NCBI RefSeq assembly: GCF_028858725.1
Contig: NC_084790.1
Coordinates: forward strand, 6,082,001 to 6,146,000
Direction: 5' to 3'
Source of the DNA: Colius striatus
Taxonomy: Eukaryota > Chordata > Aves > Coliiformes > Coliidae
DNA length: 64,000 nucleotides
Each line of letters begins with the position of its first letter. Position 1 is the first letter of the stretch. Shown here piece after piece: positions 56,301 to 64,000 of this stretch. A model generated the notes under the pieces. It saw nothing but the letters and a program-made list of their open reading frames with translations. It was not told the origin of the DNA and did no database searches. Position numbers and translations under genes: made by a program.

Positions 56301-59300
56301 CAAACAGTTGTCTAGATAAAAAACAGTGATCATAGACTCATAGAATCATAGAATGATGAGGGTTAGAAAGGAACTCCAGAGATCATCCAGTCCAACCACC
56401 TGCTAAAGCAGGTTCACCTTGATCGAGTCACACAGGAACACATCCAGGTGGGTTTGGAAACCTCCAGAGAAGGAGACTCCACGTGCTCCCTGGGCAGCCT
56501 GTGCCAGCGTCCCTCACCCTTACTATAAATGGGGTTGAGACCTGAGAGCAGTTACCTGCATCTCCCAGAAATGCTGGTGTTGATGGGGCTGTACTTGCAG
56601 CATCTTGGCCAGTGGAGCACAGAGGGAGTTCTGAAGTGACCAGAGCAGTTCAGATGGTAAAACCTGCCACTAGTGTGGAGGGCAGTGGCAATGCCAGCTT
56701 ATCAGGGGGTGACTCTTTCACCAGAGAGGGGCTTGAGTGCTGCTGCACCTTGTAGGAGGAATAGAGCTGAAGTATCCCTTAGTTGTTAGTGCAGCCAAAC
56801 GACCCCAACAGTGCCTTGGACCCTGCAGCTCTTGCCCAGCTGTGTGCTGCAGGGAGAAGGCAGTACCAGCCATCACCTGTCCCACACCCAGTCCTGTATT
56901 GCACCTTCTAATCCTGTTTCATGTCAGTGAACCCCTTTTGTTTCCCTCCCATACTGATTTTTGGTTTTTGTTCCGATTTTATTTTGTTTATGTTTAAGAA
57001 ATGCTCACCTTCCACTGCCAAACCCCCAGGCTCCAGACCCTCCATCCCCCCCCACCGACACACCTCTGCTAGCACAACCCCTTCGAAAACACCCTCCAGT
57101 CCCGCTTCCACCTCTAAACGAGTCTCTTCTGTCACATCCCGACTGGCCAGTACAGAAACACAAGAATCGAAAGCCAAGGTAAGGAAATGGGATGTGAGAG
57201 AGGCAAAGCTGCCTTGGGGAACACCTTAAGGCATTCCTGTCAGGTCTGATTGATGGTGCTTGGCTGGGCAGTCTCTCTGTGTCTCATTCAGTGGAGAGGG
57301 GTTTGGATGTGCTTCTCTTTCCCCTTCCAGTGATCGTGGCCAGACTTTGCTCTAGTTTTGGTGTTGGAAGCAGCTGGATCATCTCACCAGCACACGGGCC
57401 CCTTACTCAGTGTTACAGAAAAAGTATCTCATTGCTTCAAGGTGTTACCTGGTATCCCTGAAGCATTTCCAGGTCCCTTTTACGCTCTTCCACACTCTTG
57501 TCTGTTTTGAAGTTTTATGCCGTGTTTCATAGCTGGGTTGGCTGTAAACAAATGTGTTTGAAATCTACCAGGTGCTGCACAGAAATGCACTCACAGCCGT
57601 GGCCTGTTCTGCAATGTGAAAAGTAGCCTGGGGTTCCCCTTTGTGGTGCTCCGTTGCAAACACACCCATGGTGAGGGAAGGAGCAGGTCACAGACAATGG
57701 GATGTGGTTTTACTGTGGTAGGAATTGCAGTGGCTCTGCTCTGGTTCCCTGCTGCCTTGGGATCAGTCAGCTTGTAAATTAGAATCATAGAATGGTGAGG
57801 GTTGGAAGGACCTCCAGAGCTCATCCAGCCCAACCCCATGCTGAAGCAGATTCCCTTCGAACAGGGGGCACACAAATGTGTCCAGATGGGTTTGGGAACC
57901 TCCAGAGAAGGAGCCCCTGCATCCTCCCTGGGCAGCCTGTGCCAGGGCTCCCTCACCTTAACAGCAAAGGAGTTTTTCCTTGTGTTTAAGTGGAACTTTT
58001 TGTGTTCCAGCTTATGTCCCTTACCCCTCGTCCTGCCACTGGACACTAGAGAGAAAAGTTGCCCCATCCTGCTGACATCCACCCTTTACACACTTGTAAG
58101 TGTTAGTGAGATTCCCCCTCAGTCTTCTCCAGACTAAACAGCTCCAGGTCCCACAGCCTTTCCTCATAAGGAAGATGCTTCAGTCCCTTGGTCATCTTGG
58201 TGGCCCTGTGCTGGCCTCTCCCCAGCAGTTCCATGTCCTTCTTGAGCTGGGGAGCCCAGAAATGGACACAGTTGTTACTTAGATGTTTTTCCTGAGCTTT
58301 TGTACACAGACCAGCATTAGAAAGGGATAGATTTGAGGGAGGCTTTTCTGCAGGGTCAGAAGACAATAAGTAGCATGTTGCTGTTGATGTGCCATTACAG
58401 ATGATGTGTGGTTTACAGTAGTGTGTTACAGGTGGGGATAAAGGAGATGCTTCTCTGTGTTGGAGTCTGGCACTGTGCTCCTGAATAAAGCCTCTGGCCT
58501 AATCAACAGATTTATTCACCTTCTGTACAAAAATTTAACAGGACAGGGGAAACAAAATGGTGAAATTTAGAGGGCAGACAAAGGAGCTGAAGATACTTTT
58601 TAACCAGGTCTGGGCGTGTGGTGAAGCTGAAGCGTGTCACAGATGCCTGCATGTGGGGAAACCTGTGCGAGCTCCTGCAGGCTGGTGGGGTAGGAAGCAA
58701 GAGGGTCCGTGTGGCTTTGATTTGTAAGGGGTGGTAGCCCATCCCCAGGCAGATCACCCCTGCAACAGCCCTTCCCCCGTGTGTCCTAGGGCCCAGAGAT
58801 GAGAGGGGGCACGAAGACGGGCACACCGCGGTCTGGAGCCGGGCAGGCGCAGAGGAACTCCACCAACGCCACGCGCATCCCAGCAAAGACGCCCACAACC
58901 CCCAAAACACCTCCCAGCTCCGGTAAGCGGCGGAGAGAGCATCCTGCTGCTGCCTTTCCCTGGGGCCTCTGACTCCAGAGGCACTGCTTTGGTGGTGCTC
59001 CCAGGCTCCCTGTGCCACTGTGTGGGGGTAGTGAACAAATTAGCCCCAGTGCAGCCTGGGGTGAGGCACAGCGCTAAGCGTGCACAAGGTCAGCAGGCTG
59101 AGGGCTGTGTGCTGATTCGGAGCTACTCAGCCTTGTCACGGGGCTGTGGGTGCACAGCTAGCAGTGATTCCTCTCAGGTGAGCCTTCCTGGGTGCTGCTT
59201 TATCTGCTCTGTTCACATAGTTGCCAGTATGGAGAGGGCAGCTGCCTTATCCCTTTGGGATTTCCTCCTGTTTGGAAGGTACAGGCAGCTCTTTGTTTTT

Positions 59301-60683
59301 CAATCCAGCTATTGCTTTTTTCCTAACAACATTTCACAAAGGCAAGGGGCAAGAGGATCAATTCTTCAACTGCAGGAATGGAGATTAGCCCATTATTCTT
59401 GGAGAAGAAAGCCCGGGAAAGCATCAGGCACTGTGAATTTCCATTAAAATGGTGCATTTCACTGACTGTAGATATTTTTCATACTTAACCAGAGCTGCAT
59501 AAAACCTTAAATCAATTAGATTTCCAGCTTTGTTATGTTTAAGCGTCTTTCTTATTCATTAAACAGGCAGAAAGGAGCAGAAAAAACCACCTCCTGCAGC
59601 AGCAAAGTCTGAGAAAGGTAATGTTTAAGGGTTTTCTTTTCTTCTTTCATTTCTTTTCATACAAGGGGCAGTTCCAGGCTGCTCAGAGATCACCCTGGTT
59701 TAATTACATAATACAGTTTTGCAAAAAGCTTTCATATTTCTGTTGGAAAAGTGGTTTTGTTTGAATGTCTGTAGTTTGTATTTTGTAACACTTGCTGGCT
59801 AGGGTGGGGGGTCTTACCAATCATAGAGCTACAGAATCATTATGATTGGAAAAGACCTCTAAAGTCATTGAGTCCAACCACTCATTTCACACTGCCCGGC
59901 CCACCACTAACACACAGCTCTCAGCACCTCAGCTCCATGGCTTTGCAATAGCTCCAGGGATGGGGACTCCCCCGTCTCCCTGGGCAGCCTGGCACAGGGG
60001 CTGACAACCCTCTTAGGGAAAAAATTCTTCCCCAGCTCCAATCTCAACCTCCCCTGGGGCAACTTGAGCCCATTTCCTCTGGTCCTGTCATTCAGTACTG
60101 GAGAGAAGAGACTGACTCCCACCTCACTACAACCTCCTCTCAGGTAGTTGTAGAGAGGGATCATGTCTCCTCTCAGTGATCCAGACAATGAAGACTATCC
60201 TTCTTCTGAGATGCTGGGAAATTGCCTTTAATCACAGTTTTCACATCAAAATGAAGTAGATGGAGCTGTGTACCCCTGGCTGGTGGTCTCCACTAGGAAT
60301 AGCGGGTGGGCTCTGGGACTACAGATCAGCCCCATAAAGGCAGGCAGTGAGTGGGCAAGGGCTTGTGAACCGAGATTGCTTATCTTGTGCTCACCTCCCT
60401 CTGCCTGCAAACTTCAGGTGAGCAGCCAAAGTCTGGAGACAGAAGCGGTTACAGCAGTCCCGGCTCCCCCGGGACTCCCGGCAGCCGTTCCCGCACTCCC
60501 TCTCTGCCCACCCCACCAGCCAGGGAGCCCAAGAAGGTGGCAGTCGTCCGCACACCACCGAAATCCCCCGCCTCTGCCAAGAGCCGCATCCAGCCCTCAG
60601 CTGCACCCATGCCCGATCTGAAAAACGTCAAGTCCAAAATCGGCTCCACTGAAAACCTGAAGCACCAGCCCGGAGGTGGCAAG
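44326..60683 (+). CDS. MAPT: Microtubule-associated protein tau, partial: exons 1-9 (first 608 residues), continues past the window
   Basis: Coding exons: 44326-44371, 45743-45829, 47211-47297, 48896-48961, 52253-53104 (4A), 55550-55605, 56999-57178 (6), 58790-58922, 59567-59617 (8) and 60418-60683 (9). All are GT-AG, and the joined frame is open for 608 codons if every exon is used. Layout: a short N-terminus; two 29-residue acidic inserts (16-44 and 45-73); the exon 4 segment; a 284-residue big-tau insert (96-379); the basic proline-rich region with [17 protein letters not shown] and VRTPPKSP; and the first microtubule-binding repeat (about 578-608, ending KHQPGGGK). Family knowledge: tau binds and stabilises axonal microtubules, and these Ser/Thr-Pro sites are the classic AT8/AT180 phospho-epitopes. 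Alternative splicing of exons 2, 3, 4A, 6 and 8 is expected. The start is unusual: the codon aligned with mammalian Met1 is AAG (see findings). Repeats 2-4 and the C-terminus lie beyond 64000. Confidence 0.97.
45743..45829 (+). CDS. MAPT: MAPT exon 2 (first acidic N-terminal insert)
   Basis: At 87 bp it has the human length. It encodes a segment with [13 protein letters not shown] and [13 protein letters not shown], closely matching human exon 2. It starts and ends in phase 1, so it can be skipped without a frameshift, as in the mammalian 0N isoforms. Confidence 0.95.
47211..47297 (+). CDS. MAPT: MAPT exon 3 (second acidic N-terminal insert)
   Basis: At 87 bp it has the human length. The acceptor is TTTTTCAG and the donor GTGAGG. 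It encodes [15 protein letters not shown] through GEIPEGTT, matching human exon 3. It is symmetrical in phase and so can be skipped. Confidence 0.95.
48896..48961 (+). CDS. MAPT: MAPT exon 4
   Basis: At 66 bp it has the human length. It encodes [19 protein letters not shown] and then ATQ, against [22 protein letters not shown]-type sequence in mammals. It is present in all mammalian isoforms. Confidence 0.95.
50183..50478 (+). mobile_element. Degenerate LTR-like element (avian ERV-type), MAPT intron 4
   Basis: It begins with a TTCTCATGGTTTAAGCCCAG block and ends in CCAGCCAACCCAGGACA. I associate this terminal pattern with common avian endogenous-retrovirus LTRs (TG...GGTTTA...CCAGGACA). A GAGATAAGGACAGTTTAGTA motif lies inside. 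No internal viral gene is present, so it is a solo-LTR-like relic. No target duplication is visible. Confidence 0.65.
52253..53104 (+). CDS. MAPT: MAPT exon 4A (big-tau exon), 852 bp
   Basis: A single long open exon encodes 284 residues, from acceptor CACCGCAG to donor GTGTGT, symmetrical in phase 1. It is Glu/Asp/Lys-rich, hydrophilic and probably disordered. Most of it is unlike mammalian 4A, but short islands match: [15 protein letters not shown] and the 3' end VSRVPLLK. Family knowledge: exon 4A is included mainly in peripheral neurons, giving big tau. It is slightly longer than the human exon (about 251 residues). Confidence 0.92.
55550..55605 (+). CDS. MAPT: MAPT exon 5
   Basis: At 56 bp it has the human length. 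It encodes [19 protein letters not shown], similar to the Lys/Asp-rich human segment. It converts phase 1 to phase 0 and is followed by GTAAGC. Confidence 0.93.
56330..56528 (-). mobile_element. CR1 3'-end fragment, minus orientation (MAPT intron 5)
   Basis: It opens with CATAGACTCATAGAATCATA, which gives repeated ATTCTATG units on the minus strand. It continues with AGATCATCCAGTCCAACCAC and CTCCCTGGGCAGCCTGTGCC. It is truncated after about 200 bases, some 470 bases upstream of exon 6. Confidence 0.9.
56999..57178 (+). CDS. MAPT: MAPT exon 6 (rarely used exon in mammals), 180 bp
   Basis: The phase-0 exon encodes 60 Ser/Thr/Pro-rich residues, starting [15 protein letters not shown] and containing RVSSVTSR, which matches the VSSVTSR of human exon 6. 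The acceptor is TTTAAG rather than CAG. The donor is GTAAGG. It is 18 bp shorter than the human exon as I recall it (198 bp) and stays in frame. Confidence 0.85.
57782..58272 (-). mobile_element. CR1 3'-end copy, minus orientation (MAPT intron 6)
   Basis: It starts GAATCATAGAATGGTGAGGG and shares a long block with the copy at 16821-17885, from CTCCCTGGGCAGCCTGTGCC through GGAACTTTTTGTGTTCCAGC. It ends near GAGCCCAGAAATGGACACAG, about 520 bases before exon 7. Confidence 0.92.
58790..58922 (+). CDS. MAPT: MAPT exon 7
   Basis: 133 bp against 127 bp in human, phase 0 to phase 1. It encodes the [19 protein letters not shown] block of the proline-rich region, which is nearly invariant in vertebrate tau. 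Confidence 0.94.
59567..59617 (+). CDS. MAPT: MAPT exon 8, 51 bp
   Basis: Symmetrical phase-1 exon encoding [16 protein letters not shown], similar in position and character to human exon 8 (54 bp, Arg/Pro-rich, normally skipped in brain). It is bounded by AAACAG and GTAATG. Confidence 0.85.
59820..60178 (-). mobile_element. CR1 3'-end copy, minus orientation (MAPT intron 8)
   Basis: It opens ATCATAGAGCTACAGAATCA with GGAAAAGACCTCTAAAGTCA, followed by CTCCCTGGGCAGCCTGGCAC, and ends at the GTAGTTGTAGAGAGGGATCA block. It lies between exons 8 and 9, ending about 240 bases before exon 9. Confidence 0.9.
60418..60683 (+). CDS. MAPT: MAPT exon 9 (proline-rich region and first repeat)
   Basis: At 266 bp it has the human length. 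It holds the [20 protein letters not shown] block, [12 protein letters not shown] and the first repeat with [21 protein letters not shown]. The KIGS motif is a known MARK kinase target in mammals. The donor GTAAGC at 60684 opens intron 9, which runs past the window; exon 10 (VQIINKK...) is not present. Confidence 0.97.
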
Positions 60684-63600
60684 GTAAGCGTTGAGTGCTG
60701 CTTTCCAGGGGGCTGTCTGCAGGGATGGAGGGCACTTGTTGCTGCATCTGGGACGGGAGAGTCCTCCCTGGAGCAGAAGCAGCCCAGCTGGGGCTAGAGA
60801 TGCATCAGCAGGCAGCTGTGCTTCAGCTCATCTCCAGCCTCATTCCGATTTTGGAGTTGTTTGGGTTGGGTGCTTGCCCTGAAATTGCTTGCCTGGCTTA
60901 GTGCAGTACAGGTGGCCCACAGGTGGAGAGCTTGTGATGTGGCTTTCATGGGGTGACACATCAACGTACAGACTGGCTGCTGGGGGAATGACATTCCCTC
61001 GTGGTGACCAGTTAGGGAGAGCAAATTGTGATCAGCGTTGTGTTTCTGAATCACTGCGTGATGTGGAGCAGTCCCTCCAATGCTGCCTCCATTTCTTCAT
61101 CAGTGAGCAGGCAGGACAGTCTCTTCCCTGCGAGGGTTCCAGGCTCGGCATGCTTAGCAGAACGTTGTGGTTTTGGAGCCAACTCTTTTGGCAAGGTTTT
61201 GGGTTGTGTTCTGTGGTCAGGTGCCGTCTTGCCACACGGTGTGGCACAACAAGAACTGGTAGCACTGTTATTCTTTCACCCACTGGGACTTTTCTCTCCC
61301 AGAGAGACTGTTTCATGAGCTGCAAAGTGATCTCTCTGCTCCAAGTGCTAGGGGAGGAGGGTCTCATGCTATTTGCAGACCCAGCAGAGCAGAGTTTGAA
61401 TGAAGGAGTGGTGTGAGCTGATTCATCCATCCAGCCCCAGGAGCAGCGGTGTGGTTACGCTCAGTGTCCGTGTCGTGGTTTAGGCCCATCAGAGAACAAA
61501 GGCCACGATTAGCCTCGAGTACCGAAGAGGCTGAGGATTGCTGAGGGCAGGGAGGGCTTAATTGCCGCTTAAGGTTCAGGACAAAACAGACCAGACCAGG
61601 CCACTCGGTTTGGGGAAGAAAACAGAAAATAATTTAATGCAACATCAACTAAAACATACCCCTAAAAACCCAAAACATAACCAAAATGAAACAACCCAGA
61701 GTAATACATCAATGAAGAGTCCAACCAGCCTTTTTAAGAACACCTTCTTGCCACACCTCCCCTCTTCCCGGGTTCAGAGCCCTGATCCCAGTGTTTTTAC
61801 CTTGCCCCCCCCTGAACGGTTCGGGGGGGCAGGCAGTGGGGGTTTCAGTCAGTCTGTTCCCGATAGCTTCTGCCGTTTGTCCCTCCTCAGGACGGGTGAA
61901 CTCCACACCAGTCCTCCCTGCAAGTCCGTGGGGTAACTCACACACACAGCAGCCCTGCACGGGCTGCTCCGACGTGCACCCATTCCAAAGGCTACAGCTC
62001 CTCTCTGCCTCTCGTGTGGGGCTGCTCTGCGGCGTGCAGGCTCTCCAGCACGGCCTGGGCCATGGCCGTCTCCCCACACAGTCCCTCGCCCGTCCGGGCT
62101 CACTCACACGGAGCTGCTGGTGGCTCTCAGTCCTGCCACGGATCTCCATAGGTTTCAGGGGCACAGCTTGTATTCTCACCAGAGCTTGCAGAAGGGTCTC
62201 CAGTCTACTGCTTCTCCTTCCTTCCTCCTTCTCTGGCTGAAAGGTCTGCGTGGTCGCCTCCATCTTGTATCACTCTTACACCTCCTGCCTCACATTCCAA
62301 ATTCCCGTCCCCTAAATAGTGCTGGCAGAGGCGCCAGATTGGCCCAGCCGGGCCGGAGGTGGATCTGAACCCAGGAGCTGGGGGAGAGTACGCAAACACT
62401 TTACCGGGTCTTCACTGCAACCCGCTCCCCCTGTTACTAAGCCAAAAGCTGCTCCTTGCTAAACCAGAACAGTCCGTCCCAACCTCTCGGCACTGCTCTG
62501 CTGCACTGTGGGACCCTGTCCCGTGGCTGCTGTAAAATCCTCCTTGCTGTGTGGCTGGAGACATGAGAGCACCCGATTGCTTTGACTGGTGAAGGCCCAG
62601 GGCTTCCCACACACGTGTTAAATGATGGGTCTGCACGTCCAGGCAGCGTGGTCAGGAGTTCCCCTGCGCTTGTGGTGGCCGCTGCCAGGGGGAAGGTTCC
62701 CTGCAGACCTGACTCTGTGGCTGCTGATGCAACAGAGCTCTCACAGATCTGCCCCAGAGTGCAGTGGGTGCCATTTGGTGTGCCTAGTTAACTCTGTGGC
62801 TCTCAACATTCAACTTTGGCACGGAGGGAGGCTTTGAGATGGCTTCTCTCCATCGTCTTAAATAGCAACACGCTTTTGCGTTTCCTCTTGTTGCCATGGC
62901 TGGTGATTTACTGGACAATGCACATTTTGCTTTGTACTACAGTCCAGGGGGACTCTGGAGCCTGGGCAGGGCTGCTCTGGCCGTTGGTCATGAGCAGAGC
63001 AGCACGTGTCCTTCCAGCTGCATCTCAGCTTTCCTGCCTGCTCTGCCCAAGACATAAGTTTTTCCTGCTGCCCCCACAAAACACTGTCCTTCAGGGGTTT
63101 TAGAAGGAGCCCTTCCACTTGCTGTAGATTGGTTAAATTATTTTCTTGATCCTTTAAATCTAGCTTGGACAGGTTTTGTTGGGTTTTTTTCTCTGTCAGC
63201 TTCTCTTCCAGGGAACATGTTTACAGTCACTGAAAGAGCAAGAATGGCTAAATTTGGGATCATCCATTGCTCTTTTTGGAGAAGAGAATGGCTGGATTCT
63301 TGGTTGGGGATTTTGTAGGAGACGAGTCTAGACTTAGCAGAATAATTGCAGCTGAGGTAGAAGGAGCTGGTTCAATGAGTTTGATTTTAGGGTGACCAGA
63401 AGGTGGGGCTGGAACCTGCTCTCAATGCAGATTTCTGACCCCCCCAGCCTACAGAAGCAAAGGTACATGGGGCACGTGTGCCAGGAGTCAGCTGTGCCAG
63501 ATCTCTTCCAGTATTTCTGCATTGTCTGAGCGCTTTTGTGGTTGCTGGATCACTGAGGACTGCTCTGACAAAGCTTAGTCTAGCAGAACTGGATCCTGGT

Positions 63601-64000
63601 TTGCAGGATTAGCTGATACGAGCTTGGAAATCGATGCTGGAGGCATGTGTCAGCCTCGGTGCTTCTCGTGCCAAAGAACCAGGGTATAGCCAGGAGCTCT
63701 CCTTGCAGCTGCAGCCGAAGGACGTGCTGAAAGGGAGGGTGAGGTTGTCTGCTCAGTCAGTTTTGTGGACCTTGTCATCCAGGCATTGCATGTACAGTGT
63801 GATGTGACACTGCTCTCTTACAGGATGCTTTGTCTCTTTCCCTCTCATGGCGGCTGTGCTTCAGACAGTCTTCCTTCTGAGGCAGCACAGGCCTGTGTGC
63901 CTTATGCTTTTTACCTGCATTCTCCCCTGGTTTATATTTGTGTAGGTGTTAAAGCCAATCCAGTCCATGAAGGGGAAGAAGCAGGGACTGCCTTCATCTT
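60684..64000 (+). other. MAPT: MAPT intron 9, 5' part (runs off the window)
   Basis: Apart from the element at 61471-62471 I recognise nothing here. I looked for the exon 10 coding start (VQIINKK) and did not find it before 64000. Confidence 0.7.
61471..62471 (+). mobile_element. 1001-bp LTR-like mobile element with 5-bp target-site duplication (MAPT intron 9)
   Basis: The element starts TGTCGTGGTTTAG and ends CTAAACCAGAACA, imperfect inverted termini (11 of 13 bases pair), with TG...CA ends as in retroviral LTRs. It is flanked by a perfect GTCCG repeat at 61466-61470 and 62472-62476. The interior is GC-rich with an A-rich stretch near 61610-61710. Its terminus resembles that of the relic at 50183-50478. 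A 184-codon minus-strand frame (62263-61709) lies inside, but I recognise no viral protein in it. A solo LTR of an avian endogenous retrovirus is the best reading; a non-autonomous element is an alternative. Confidence 0.7.

Noticed and set aside
61709-62263. 184-codon minus-strand frame inside the intron 9 element, considered as a retroviral or host gene
   Set aside because: No recognisable domain. It lies wholly inside a GC-rich repeat with LTR-like ends, and a 149-codon frame overlaps it on the other strand.
60684-64000. Search for MAPT exon 10 or the avian extra repeat exon
   Set aside because: No acceptor followed by a VQIINKK-like or PGGG-containing frame was found, so the remaining repeats must lie beyond the window.

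Overview
The window is vertebrate nuclear DNA, almost certainly from a bird. It holds three intron-containing genes with clear orthologues, several copies of the avian LINE CR1 in both orientations (several ending in the ATTCTATG-type 3' repeat), and LTR-like elements that begin TGTCGTGGTTTA or similar. The compact, GC-rich left third looks like an avian microchromosome. I cannot name the species.

Layout. (1) Positions 1-6400: RUNDC3A (Rap2-interacting RUN-domain protein), plus strand, complete, 11 coding exons giving 441 residues, with a poly(A) signal at 6372. (2) Positions 6735-13280: SLC25A39 (mitochondrial carrier needed for glutathione import), minus strand, convergent with RUNDC3A. It has 10 coding exons giving 344 residues, a likely non-coding first exon in a CpG island at 13.2-13.3 kb, and a poly(A) signal at 6761-6756. 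(3) Positions 13.3-21.1 kb: intergenic, with two CR1 copies and no gene that I can support. (4) From 21.2 kb to the right edge: the 5' two thirds of MAPT (tau), plus strand. A CpG-island promoter and likely non-coding exon 0 end at the donor at 21561. A 22.7-kb intron follows, then exons 1, 2, 3, 4, 4A, 5, 6, 7, 8 and 9. Exon 9 ends with the first microtubule-binding repeat. The remaining repeats and the C-terminus lie beyond 64000.

The exon boundaries were read by eye. All use GT-AG splice sites, and all keep phase from start to stop (or to the window edge for MAPT). The lengths of MAPT exons 2, 3, 4, 5 and 9 (87, 87, 66, 56 and 266 bp) match those I recall for human MAPT.

The most notable observation is in MAPT exon 1. 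The codon aligned with the mammalian initiator Met1 reads AAG, with an in-frame TGA two codons upstream. Translation would therefore start at the ATG-ATG pair aligned with human Val10/Met11, removing the first nine residues of canonical tau. Other points are the direct SLC25A39-MAPT adjacency (GRN follows SLC25A39 in human), an open, in-frame set of the 'big tau' exons 4A, 6 and 8, and a 1001-bp mobile element in MAPT intron 9 with a perfect 5-bp target duplication. I found no CRISPR array, tRNA, rRNA or prokaryotic-type system.
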